In this document: positions 1-12,700 of the stretch, in pieces | Numbering within the stretch: position 1 is the first letter of the stretch | Layout of the letters: each line of letters starts with the position of its first letter | DNA from: Lytechinus pictus | Taxonomy: Eukaryota; Echinodermata; Echinoidea; Temnopleuroida; Toxopneustidae | DNA: 64,000 bases | Direction of reading: 5' to 3' | NCBI RefSeq assembly: GCF_037042905.1 | Contig: NC_087252.1 | Coordinates: 38,334,556-38,398,555 of the forward strand | Notes under the pieces: model-generated | The model's database searches: none | Told to the model about the DNA's origin: nothing | The model's input: only the letters and a program-made list of their open reading frames with translations | Translations under genes and position numbers: made by a program

Positions 1-994
1 GTACATGTTAAGTATGCAGGATTTTGCAGTATCCATATCGGTGAAAGCGAATATCATAAAAGAATATTGTAGAAATAAGATTATAAATTGTCAATTTGGC
101 AGCCATTTTGTTTATGCAAATTAGGTGGTCAAAACATGAAAAATTGGCTTGGGAACCGGTCTTATCAGATTCAGCACATTCAAATTAGGTGAAATAGACC
201 GGTTCCCAACTTTTACCCCAAAATGCTCCTTGAACTCAAATTCTCCCCATATTGGTCTTGTCTTATATGTGCAGATCGTCAAACATGAACGTAACTCATT
301 ATGATGCAGCCGAAGTTGGTGTTTAACATCTAAATTGCCGTTCGTAAAACACCCACAGACCACAAGTTATACACGTAAAGGAGTTTTAACTCAAGGAGGG
401 GGCTTTGAGATTATTATTTCTATTTCATTTTGCAAGTATATTATTGACTGAAATGCAGTATAATTTTGGATATTGCTGATCACAATACCAGACAAGATTG
501 GAATAGTAGAAAAAGTAAGGTGCACACAGTATATCCTGGAGATTAAACTTCTGACAAATGTCAGATCCGACAAATGCACAAAATATAGAATTTTTTGTTG
601 GCAAAGAATATAGAGGGGTTCCTTGTCCACTTCTTTTCTTGAGATTAACTCAGTAATATGTGGTAACTGGTATCTGGCAACTTGTCTGACATAAATGACG
701 TTTCATATATGATGACCTTCTGTGATTTGGATCGGCTTCACTGTAACTATGATACCCATAGGATAAAATAGAAACAAAATCCGTCAACTCCGTTCATGAA
801 ATGCTCCCCCCTCCCCCCCCCCCCCTTTGATTTGTATTGGTATTACAAACCGGCCGAACGTTTATTCGTGCTAACAACTCTTCTCACTTCCTAGGTCTGA
901 GATGAGATTCCCTTGGTAGTCATACGACTGTAAACAGGTAAAGGTTTAAACGTTCACCTTGTCCACTCACGTAACGAACAATTCGCCACGCAAT
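1..994. other. Upstream DNA, no gene seen
   Basis: AT-rich sequence with short open frames on both strands that show no domain or codon signal. A C-rich tract lies at about 805-825. Confidence 0.5.
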
Positions 995-1094
995 AGTCAC
1001 ACTAACGAAACAGACTATAGACCGACCGATTGCATGTCATTGGAAATAACGTAATATATTTGGTTGGTCAAGAATAGATATCGTCTTTGTGACT
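995..1094. mobile_element. GTCAC-ended MITE
   Basis: Inverted ends GTCACACTAACGAAACAGAC and TATCGTCTTTGTGAC, with paired inner parts (GACCGACCGATTG / TTGGTTGGTC). The same family appears at 41599-41682 and around 46320-46714. No coding capacity. Confidence 0.55.
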
Positions 1095-1416
1095 GTGGCA
1101 TATTCAAAATGTAATCAGTAATAGATGAGCCCTTGACAACGCACAGGAAGGCCAAGGCTATTACTGCGAGTACTTATAGGAAATGAAATTTATATGCCTC
1201 AATAGTCTTCTGACAGACAAGTGAAACGGAAATCGAGTAATTACGTCTTTCTAATTTCAGTTTTATTTTGGGGACTATAGTTGTTTTTATATATAATTAG
1301 AAGTCAGAAGATCTTTAGATTATTTGACTTAGTACGAACTCGCCGTATTGCCGTAATGCATACACACCAAGGATACCAACTTCGAACCGAGCGATGTCGC
1401 TTAGTTCTGTCGGTCT

Positions 1417-1547
1417 GGGTCCCGTAACACAAAGGTTAGCGATTAATCGTACGCTTGATTTCTACGATTGATTGTATATTGTAGTCAATGCAATCAATCG
1501 TAGAAAATGTTTCTCCGATAGATTGCTAAGTTTTGTGGTAAGGGCCC
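1417..1547. mobile_element. GGGCCCGT-type MITE, GTAACACAAAG subfamily
   Basis: Ends GGTCCCGTAACACAAAGG-like on the left and TTTTGTGGTAAGGGCCC on the right. The interior has the inverted pair TTTCTACGATTGATTG / CAATCAATCGTAGAAA. It is preceded by CTGG and followed by ATGGAGTC. A second copy in the same subfamily is 46560-46688. Confidence 0.65.
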
Positions 1548-3233
1548 ATGGAGTCAGTTTCGCTGGTGTGTCTTGGCATAAAGTTAATGAATAAAAATAA
1601 ATTAGGTGAAATGGTAAGTGGCTTCACTTGATGATGATTGCATAAAACCTACAATATTCGGAAATAGAATAAAAAAGAACAGGCAAGTTGTTTGCATGCT
1701 ATAGATAACTCATTCATCATCATCATATTATAGGAGGTCAGGGTCATATCATTCTGCGAGTATGATCAAATTCAAACTATTCAATGCCACTGACACTATA
1801 ATTTTGAAAGCACACCATTGGTAAAGCCAGGGTTAAACCAAAAGCGATTTCTCCAAAGGTGCCGAGAATCGAGCGGAATGTGGCCCAATTGCTCCGATTA
1901 GCCGATTGACTACCCGAATTTTTACCCGAATCGGAACGAATATCGCCGAATGCGCCAAGCTCAAACCGTTACGCCCCGAATGATACGAATAGGTCAGTAT
2001 CTGCCCAGAATACTCTGAATGCCTCCCCTAATCGAACCGAATGTCATCCGAATACATTCCAAATGTAGCCCGAATAATATTTTTTATAGTCACATTTTGG
2101 ATTATTTTGGAGGGTATTCGGCTGGTTTAAACATGTCAAAACGAACCGTATTCCGGCGATAATGTTCCCGAATTTTCTCGTATTTGTGAAATCGAATTGA
2201 TTGTGCAATGGTTGGGTCTTCACCACCGCTTCCTGACGCCCCCCCCCCCCCCAAACAAAAAATTATTATCCTTGAAAAAAACTTACAAAATGTTTTATTT
2301 TAAATTTGATATTCATCTACACTGATCATTTATCAGCTTTAGTTGATGGGGATTAAATTGTTGAGAATCTGATTTAGAACGAATTTCATTTTCCAATCAT
2401 TCGTGAACTGATGTATAACACTCGAACAACTTTATCAAATATCCTTTGACGAATTACTTTATGTTCTTTGACAACACGATTGTAAATACCTTCACACCGC
2501 ATCATTTTCTTTTAGACGCATTGATAATGCGAAATCTCTATCCATATTGCGATTCTATTTATGAAATTTTTTTTTAAACGTATCCATTTTTTATGGACTG
2601 AATATCATTATCATTCTGATGACATGATCCTATATTACTGAAACATAACTTGATATCGGCAACGATCAACATTTTCAAAGTGACTAAAGATTATGGGGGG
2701 TGGACGATACAAATAAAGCCCAATTACTTGATGAACCCCATGAGGAATTCGGTCTTGCTCTGAAACCACGTCAACCGTGTCATTCATTTTGGTAATTAAA
2801 GAGAAATATATCAGGAATGAAAGTATGATGGGAATAAAGACGTGATAAATGATAATTTAAAAACTTGACGAAGGGAGGAGAGGAAGATGGTGAGTATAAA
2901 TGCACGAATATAGAGATGTTGGAAATATGGACGAATGACAAATTATTATGAAAAGAAGGAAAATAATATGAAAGAACATTGTCTCCTCCCCTACTCCAAG
3001 GCTCCTCCTCCTACTACTACTACGACATTTTTTTTGCCACTACCACCACAATCTCCGCAATCACCGCCACCGCGACCACAACCACTGCCACCACAATCAG
3101 ACAATGTATTACATTAGACGTCTTTCTCTTTTGATCGTATACTATTTTAGCTTATACTGATCTTTGGTGTAGACTTCGCTGATGATGATATCAACATTGA
3201 ATTAATATCGGAGTTTTCTTACAAAAAAGCGTT
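1548..3233. repeat. No gene; CCGAAT-rich cluster
   Basis: From about 1905 to 2180 the motif CCGAAT and near variants (CCCGAAT, TCGAACCGAAT) recur many times. Edges GGTTAAACC (about 1831) and GGTTTAAAC (about 2124) are weakly inverted, so this may be an old element. A poly-C run lies at 2239-2253. Elsewhere I see no gene. Confidence 0.4.
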
Positions 3234-3470
3234 CACTTTAAAAACTGTGGTGTCAAAACTGACACCAGTGGGTGTTAATAGAGGACCACACCCTCTGGTG
3301 TTAAAATTACACCCTAAAGATTGAATATAACACCAAAGAGTGTACATGTAACAACCAAAGGTGTTGCAATAACACCTATAGGTGCTAAACTAACACTGTC
3401 AATTTAACACCGGTGTAAAATAACTGGTGTGGTCCTCTATGTACACCGGTTAACATCGCAGTTTTTGCTG
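3234..3470. mobile_element. MITE with GGTGT-rich inverted ends
   Basis: Left arm AAAAACTGTGGTG... and right arm ...TCGCAGTTTTT are inverted. Both contain ATAGAGGACCACACC or its complement. The inside is full of GGTGTTA / TAACACC pairs. Non-coding. Confidence 0.65.
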
Positions 3471-6400
3471 TGTGCAATTGAAAGGTGCATTTGTGAACTG
3501 TAGTAAAAAGACCACTTGGATTAACTTCCCCGTATAAGAAAGGGGATGATCGAATACATCAAATGATCGACTCAATCTTGGGGCATCTTTGTAACTACGC
3601 CATTTAAATCCTTGGGGTGAAAAATAACTGGGCAATCCCCGATCTCATCTAGTGATGCAGGTCAGCACTGTCTCCATCTCGTTCAACTTCCCTAATCGTC
3701 CAATTGTCTCTTGAGGTTTGATATTGAGTGATCACATTTAATGGGTTAGCTAGGCACTGGAAGATCATTCTATCTCTCTCTAACCCCCCCCCCCCCCGAA
3801 GAAAAAAATACTATTGTCACTATGCTCTAGAGTAGGCCTACTATAGTAATTTTCTTAATAGGCAAGATAAAAATTTATTACGCAATTTAATGTTTTTCAA
3901 TATCATGATCCACCGAGTTAAAAAAATTGTAATTATTGATACAGATAGCCTTTGCAACATTTAACATAATTGTATTGCCCTACAAAGAGTGTAATATCAC
4001 AGTCGATGCTTCTGTAGTATTTTTTTAAGGTTTCATTGTATAGAAGACAAACATTTTCCTGGTTTATATTGTACCTTTTCTTGTACTTCTCTAAGTTCTC
4101 TTTACTTTTATGTTTTGCTCTCTCTAAGCTCCTTGACCATTTAATCAGAATGGAAAAGACACTTTATTAATCCTATGTATTATTTTTATCATTATTAATT
4201 TCTCGCATTTGTTTTATAATGCTTTGTTATGAGATATTTGAAAGAAATAACCTAACAGCGATAGTATCATGGTTATATATCCAAATTTTCGAATAAAAAA
4301 TAGTATACAGTATGGTGGTAGGCTGTGCGTGGCTGTAGTGTGGGACATGCGTACCTGTGGTTGTTGGGGTGCGTGGATGTGTGTGGGGATACGCGTAGCT
4401 GGGTGTAGGAAGTGTGCATGGTTACATGGTTATGTAAGGGGTGTGCGTGGTTGTTTGGGGATCTGCTTGTGAGAGTGTGTGTATGGTGCGTGTATGATGA
4501 GCGTGAGGGTGTGTACGAGTGAGGCGTGTCCGTGGCTTGTATTGTGTGGGCCATGCCTAACTGAATGTGGGGTGTACGTGGTTATGTGTAGGGATGTATG
4601 GCTACGTGTGGATGTGCCTGTTTGTGTGATGGAAAACTTTATAATGAAGGTCTTTGAATCCGCGTCGGTGGTTAAGATCATTTCAACTTGGTTATGCCAC
4701 TCTAAATCAAAAAAAGATACTACTTTATCACCAATGTAACAGCATAGGTTTGCTCGTTACTGTGACTGAAATAGTATGTTTGTAGCCTCATTTACTCTAT
4801 GAAGAACAGTGCATGGCATTATTCTAAATAAATCATGGTGACATCGACAACGACGATGGTGCTGCAAGTGACAACGACTTCCATTTTTTTTTCTCCCTCC
4901 TCCTCTTTTTGTGTACTGTCCTACGCCCCTCCTCTAACTACGCGACTGCGAAATTTAATTGATTCTTAATGGAGTAACCATCGTCCCCTAAATACTATTT
5001 GATGTGTAAGAAAAGGGGAAAAAATCAATTATTGATTCGCTTTATCATTTTCTATGGTCATTCGGAGAAGAGCAGAGCTGGAAAAAGTTGATTAGTGAAT
5101 TAATTCCCTTAGTGCTAATGTACAAATATATGCATGACTGCTTTAAGCATATTCGTGAAGGTTACTAAATAGGTCTTAACTAAATATCAAATATAAGTCC
5201 AGGCTTCTTACTTGAATGGGCAATAGCCATTACTTGATATTAATTGCTCGAATTACTTCTAAAAGCTTAAGCGTGTGACCATCAATTAGTAAGTAGAAAA
5301 AAAACGCTACAAATTAATCATGGAATGTGCAAAAGTGAAAAAAATTAATAGTAACAGTGGTGTGGTTGTCACCCTCATAGAGCCGCTCCTGGCTGAGAAA
5401 ATTTGACATGCTCTCGTCAATATTTTTTTCCATTCATAATTGTTTCCAATTATGTGTAGGAGTAACTGGTGAAGACCCAATAGAGTTTTTCCACGGAAAG
5501 TCTACGAAGGCTTTATGGTGCCATCAACCTTAATGAAAAGATACCCGTTGCGACATAATGTTGTCGACATGTCGAAATACATAGTAGATAACGATAATGC
5601 TATATTAACAAGTGTATTTAATACGTTATTTCACCAATACGACTTTTAACAAATTTACAAGTCGTGTTGTCGAATCGTGGTGATTTATTTTGTTCATTCA
5701 ATGACATTCATTTGGTATTTATATCATTGTCCCGATAAGGACGTATGAAAACAACGAAATTAGCAATATGACGCTAAATGAAATGCACAAACTATAACAT
5801 GGACATGAAAAAAAATTCAAGGTTATTACAACAGAAAATATACGTGTACATCTATAGTTACATAAAAATAATGTTTAAATATCTTGCCACGATGACTTAT
5901 AATTACAGTTTTTGGCAAGATAAAATATCCTGCCATGCCGTCAAGTAGATCGCACTTTGAAGCTTCCCTAAAACCCCACGCAAAGTCACATGAATATCAT
6001 TAGGTGACATGAATCGATTATTGTTCACGGTGGCTTACCCATATCGAATCCCACGCAGTGATAAGTCTGGAGTTAAAGCCCCAGGAAGGATCACATTTGT
6101 CGGTAAAAGCGGTAAAGCGTTCATGCTTCAAAACCCTTCATTCCCAACGAATCGGAATCAAAATTGGGGCCCGATTTTCGGGATAGACTCATTTGAAGAG
6201 ATTTAAAGTGAGAACCCATTCGTCATATCTCTGATGTGACGACCAAATATGACGCCTACACGGGAAATGCTTCCGTTCGTATAATTTTATGTTAGTTAGG
6301 GTTTATTAAAACCGAAAAAAAAATATTTATATGTATTTTATTCATTCATGTATCGAACAACTATTCATATGTGTATATCAATTAATCCATTTATTCATTC

Positions 6401-6637
6401 GTTTATGTATTCATTTTTATTCATTTGGTAATAACTATCGATTTCGATCCATTATATTTTCTAATTTGTTATTTCAAAAAAGGACACTGGGTCAATTAAA
6501 ATAGGCTTGCTAAAGATGTGTGCAACGTTTAATGATTGATATGCAAATCAATCTATACATAATTGAAATAAATAATTAAAAAATTACGATTACAAATGTA
6601 TAAAAAATAATTAACCATTTTGATGTCTTTAATACAG
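3471..6637. repeat. Upstream DNA; GT/G-rich low-complexity tract
   Basis: 4310-4640 is a degenerate GTGTG / TGGGG tract on the + strand. Open frames across it on both strands are composition artefacts. The rest is AT-rich with no recognised gene. Confidence 0.5.
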
Positions 6638-6656
6638 GTAATACCAAGATCTGAGG

Positions 6657-6765
6657 ATGATGAAGTGGCTTTCCATAGTCACGGTTTTAATCGTTTTGGC
6701 TTCCAAAATCCTTCATATGGAAGCGGGCAAGGGACTTCTGAATGAGTTGATTGCTATTCCAACAT
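6657..6765 (+). CDS. Gene A exon 1: start and signal peptide
   Basis: Opens with two consecutive ATGs (6657, 6660), then MMKWLSIVTVLIVLASKI, a typical hydrophobic signal peptide probably cut near residues 21-24. It ends in phase 1 at the donor GTAAGT (6766). An AG at 6636-6637 could be an acceptor, so the ATG exon may begin at 6638 and be preceded by a non-coding exon. A TATAAAAA string at 6600 is alternatively a close TATA-like box; I cannot decide between these. Confidence 0.75.
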
Positions 6766-9700
6766 GTAAGTATAAAAGCTTTCAATTAGTGGTCTTTTCA
6801 TTTATTTTTATTAAAATAAGAGGACAACTTGATAGCCTTGTGATTGTTTGGTGCTAGTGTGGAAGCTTTTATTTTTGGGAAATCGTATTTCGAAGTAATA
6901 TTCAATTCGCCGACATAGTCATCCCTAGCTATAATTATTTAGAAGAGCAACAACATAGAAGGAAACTATATCAGCTACTTATATGAAGAGCTTCGAAAAG
7001 GGGGCGAAATCCACTTTTGACCAATATTGATTTTTTTTTTAATGTATATATCTTAGACGTGGAAATCAAAAACACCATATCGCACTTCTAAAAGAATGGA
7101 AGGTTAATAAACATTGATTGTAAATTTGGTTTTTATTCCAAAAGGAGCTAAATCCAAACCAGTTTTATTCCAAAAGGAGCTAAATCCACTTGATGGTAAT
7201 TTGAAATTGGTTAATTTTACTACGGAATTTCGAAAGGGCAAGGATAATGTGGATTTGCGCTTTTCCAGAAGCATGTATTTTCTGCGGAATAAACGAATAA
7301 AGTAAACTTTAAACTGGATTCGGACTTTTTGATCCAATATTTATTCAAACCGATAAGTGACAACGGAGACAAATTAGAACATATCTTCAGGGTTTTATTG
7401 CCATTCATATATGGATTGTCGCTTATAGTCAAAGCCAGGTTATTCCTAATCTTTTTTCCAATTTCGATAAATGATGAACTGCTCCACAGTGCATTAGGGA
7501 AGAATACAGATACATACTTGTGATGGATGGTAATAAAGGAGAATGGAAAGAACGAAAATTAGAAATATATCTTCGCCCCCGGTAGAACAATGCGCTGGCG
7601 TTCAGAAGGAATATTATTTGAACACGTTTGGGATGCTGGTTGCGCTTGGGGTTGAATTCATCCATATTCTCTCAGTGCTTCTCGTATAGTTCTTAGAAAC
7701 TCGATTTGGCTATGATAAAAAGTTGAAGAGTGAATGTTTGAAGCAAAATTCTGAAAAAAAAATATTTTATTAAATATAGTTTTTTAAATTTTTGTTATAA
7801 CAAATTTTTTGAAGTTAACTTTGAATTTCTTTTTTTATGTTTTAATATGACGACTATTTTTGTTTCTTTTGTTATGCGCATGGTAATTTTTAAAGAATGC
7901 AGAGATAAAATACAAATGAAATTCACTGAATTCTGAGAGAATGACATTTTAAAAAAGTTGGTCTAGTATCACCATTATTCCATATGTTTTCCAGCTGTTT
8001 TTAAATGAGGTGGTGAGATTAAAACTTTAGTAGCTAAAGTCAATAACTGTGTTATTTCTGAATGAATTTTCACTATACTCTTAATAACCCCAGCATGAGT
8101 ATTTTTACTACTTAAAAGGTATTGTACACTTTTTATGAAAGGAAATTTAGTACAGACATTTTAAGGAAACAGGTTTCGATGAGAAAAGAAACGATGCATT
8201 GAATTGTTTGGTATATGTATAATCAAATATTTATTTCTTCAAATGTTAAATAGTAAAAAAACGGTGTTTAGAATTGTAAAGAAAAGATAATGATTCAGAA
8301 TTATGGAGATGAGAGACATATCAGTTCTATATTTCGTTTGTTTAACAAATTTGATACTTAATGGATGTTACTTTAATCGTTATTTACTTAAGAGAAATGT
8401 GAAGTATCATTATTATTTGAGTTCATTCATTAATTGTGTAATGTTTGCTTGTGTATATTTTGATATTATTTGGCTCAATAAAGAGGAACAGTGAGCGGGC
8501 TAAAAAGTTTTGTTTACAAAATAAATTAATGTTACTACTACCATCACCATCATCGGCAGTAGTAGTATCAGCAGCTACTTTTTCAATGTCATTTGTTATG
8601 TACTCGAAACATCTGGTACATATACATATATAATACAGAAAACTCTAAATCATATTTATCGATTCAGCAGCCTTCCATTTCCTCATTTGAATATTTTCTG
8701 CATCCGCTAGCATAGCAATCATTTTGAATCGAATATAACTGGAGAAGCGATTATCTAATAAAAGACATTTTTATTCCTAACCTCATCCATTTGCATCCCG
8801 TTTTTAATCATCTGTCTCTTTTCATTACATAATTGTATATTTTATCTTTCAACCATATACAATTTATAATACTTTTTCTCCAAGCTGTCCAAAATGTGTC
8901 ATTCAAGTGGTACTGAGATGTTTTTTTCTGTTCCTATAGGGAGTTTTCCGTTTGAATAATGCATTCGAAAGGGATGAAAAGATCAGGTTGTCAGAGCTGT
9001 AACCTCATTCGCACAAGAACCTGTAATTTTAAACCTGTTCACAACACCAATTCTAGGGATTCGCGAGAGTGTGTGTGTGAGAGAGAGAAGAGGGGCGGAG
9101 GAGACTAAATGATAAGAAATTTTATTTGACACATATACAGGAGGCCCTATAAGTATCATCAACATTGTCATCATTACCATTATTTGCCAAAGAGCGGCAT
9201 AAAACGTAAGGCGTGTTAAGGAGAACACATTGGTTTATTCTGCCAACAGTATTAATTATCATCATTATGATTATCATTATCATTATTATTGTCATCATCA
9301 TGAATATCATTACTATTATAATTATCTATTCCCATTTAATAATGTGAATGAAGGCTTTCAGATGTTTTTCATGCTAAAAAAGTAAACACATTACGACTCC
9401 CCGAATAACGAAGGAACACAAAGATGATTTGAGAATTAAAGTAAATTAGGTAAAATTAAAAAAAAGGAAATAAAGGAATTAGTTCAAGATTTGAGAATTA
9501 CAATTTACTACATTATACAAGATTCGGGATAAACAGAGCAATAAGTAACAAGCAGACCCCACCCCCCCCTAAAAAAAAGAATAATAATAAAAAAATCTGG
9601 GAAAAATAATAGGCGTCGGGTTTGCATAGATCTTGCTACGTCATGAAGCCGTTCACCCTCATAGAAATATTTTACCTTACATAAAAAAATCGAACAGCAT

Positions 9701-12700
9701 TATGTCTGAGGGCAGTGAATATGGCGGAATTTACTTTTTTGCATTGTTTAAATGTTATACGGACATGCTGAAAAAAAAAGGTTGTTAGCTGGAAGGATTT
9801 CTTTTCATCTTTCCGTATTTAGATAAATAAACTGAAAGAAACTGAAATGTGCCGTTTGGCAATATTCGTGCAAAAAAAACCACATCTCTCGACATGTATT
9901 CTTTTTTTTTATCGAATGAATTTGACCGGGAGATAGGTAATACGGAAAATAGGAAGGAGTAAAGCAATTACATTTGTATTCTTCTCACCATGCTGATAAT
10001 TATTGATGCTCCAGGCAGGGTTCCAAATGATGATCAGATACATGGTGAGGGAAATGAAGGTGTAATTGTGTTTTGCAACAACAACATTAATAATAAAAAC
10101 AATAGCTAGTTTTTATTCAGCGCTTTTCCCATACACGGTTCAAAGAGCTTTCCAGCATATGATTACCCCGGTCATTGGATTCATTTCAATCCCGCACGAA
10201 ATTGCACAATTTCCACTCCCTGGGGAGCATTCCCTGCATTCATTGCAGCCTAATAATAGCGCTGGCAAATTCAAACATACGATAATTTTCGCATCCTACC
10301 GGGTACTCAATAAACACCTTGGTGGAGAGTGGCAAATACAGACCAGCTTCTTGTCAAAGGACGCTAGCGCCGGGTGGGATTCGAACACACGACCCTCTGA
10401 TTAAAAGGCGAGAGTCAGAACCACTACACCACGACACCTCTGGCAATAATTGTCGAAACTGACTTCTCACTTTGATGTTCATTCTATAACACGTTTTCTT
10501 TGGACAAGCTGAGTTCAGAATTTTAATGTCATACTTCGCTCGTTTTTTTCAGCAATATGCAGTAAAAATATTCTTAGATTATCAACACATTCGATTTGCA
10601 ATATGATAGTAAGCATTGGATATGAAGTTATACACTTATATCTTAGTAAAATTGTTACTAAAGCTACTGAGTGAACATACTCTCAACACATTGTGTACCA
10701 CTAAGTTAATTGCTTGAAGTAGTGAAAGCTGTCCCCAGTCAATGTACACATATCTAATTCAAAGAGCCACGGCCATATCATTTATACAGGTAACACAATA
10801 ATCTTGGGATCAACGGTGTTCCCGTGTGCTAACCATTATCAAAGGAACTGCCCCCAATTACCACAGAACGAACCTAACCCAGGAGCTTGGATGAGGAGAA
10901 ATTGCCTTGATCCTACACGACCAAGTGAGTACCGACGCAGTAACCCTGCGGAACTCCATTCGTCAGTAGTAAATTTTTGTTTCCGATAGTAAAGTAAATA
11001 TTCTTTTAAACATATTTAAAATTGACATTTGCCATACATGTAAACAAGTTGAAAACACATCTCACCATTTCCTCCATCTTCGTCTTATCTTCAGCCGTGG
11101 TGACGCCGTACTTCAACAGATCCGATACAGTATTTAATCACACTCGCACACAGGGAGAAGGCGTCGTTTTAAAATGCCGCATAAACAGATTCAACAACAA
11201 CTTTATCTTGAAGTGGACCAAACGCGACACTGGAAGTACATTGTCAGGTATTGACATGATTGATATTTGATAATCTCTATAAAACTTTCACTAATTAAGC
11301 GACATTACTCTAACATTGTAGATTTCAAAGTTTTCTCTTAAAAAATTTACTGCATAATTATGATAATGGTATCTATGCAGGATACCAATCCTACATTCAC
11401 AAGAACGAAGCTGACTTGGAACCGACTGATAGTATACCGTATTAATTTTTGTTCGGTTTGGACTTTGATTTGCCGATGTGAGTGGCTCATGGCATTGTTT
11501 ATTTATTAATAAAAGAAAGAAAAGAATTTGGGGTAAGGAAGGAGGTCCTAACCAAATCCACCCTAATATCGGTATACAGTCTTATACAGCGTTGATCAAA
11601 TTAACCAATCCGTTGATGAATATCTGTCCATCTTATAGAACATTGTCAATATCTGAACAAACATTCTTTGAGCTTCTAACTTTTAAATCAGTCGACACAT
11701 TTACCAATGAATTTATAATTTTTTACCAATCCTTTTCATGAGAGAAGATGAGCTTTAGCTCACGCAAATTAACATGCTTTGAGCTTCTAACTTTTAAATC
11801 AGTCGACACATTTACCAATACATTTATAATTTTTTACCAATCCTTTTCATGAGAGAAGATGAGCTTTAGCTCACGCAAATTAACATGTTTTCGATAATAG
11901 CCTGTTTTACTAGAAATAGTAAAAGTAAATACAATATTTAATTATTATTGTTATTATTATTGCAAGTCTTTCGTACCGTAGAATGCGTTCCCTTGTACTC
12001 TTAATTTCAGTGGACATGGGTCTATGGGGTTTTCACGAAGCGGTAAATTTACTGATGGTCTTATGTTGTGTTTGCAGAACCGATCTTCAATAGTAACATG
12101 GAAACGCAAATCAACTCCCATCGTAGTTTCTCTATGGTACGCAGCTCGGATAATCAATCGGTTACCGCCGAACTGCGGATATCTAGACTCGGTCCGAACG
12201 ACGCCGGTGTATACCGATGCGTCTTTCAACAGATATCCGGCTTCGAGTCTGGATCCGACTTGTCTGGCGAACAGCTGTATCGGATCGATGTGAGATGTGA
12301 GTATGGATTGTAAATAATTGTTTAAATATCAGAACGATTGAAAGATTCTCCATTCAATGAAGATGGGCTGGAAAAAAGACAGAGAAAACAGGAGAGATGG
12401 AAAGAGACGGGGGGATAGGGGTGCGATGGTGGAAAAGGAGGTGGGTTCAATTGTGCCTAGTGAACTTTCGTGATTCGGCGGAGTTTTCTGTAGTAACAAA
12501 CTAAACGAAAACATTATTTGCCCGGTATTTAGAACCTTTTGTAAACAGCTCTATAATATTCGTTAGAAAAAGGCAATGTAAGAGACCTCTTCTACTTATG
12601 GTCATTTAAAGAGTCGGTATAGCATCATGTATCAAATTAATTTGAGAATTACTTAGATGAATCATTGCAACAGGCGAATCACAAATGCACACAATTTTAG

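Noticed and set aside
4273..4739. Overlapping open frames on both strands
   Set aside because: Composition artefact of the GT-rich tract.
10364..10438. Possible tRNA-Lys on the minus strand
   Set aside because: Part of a SINE with a long non-tRNA body; anticodon arm imperfect.
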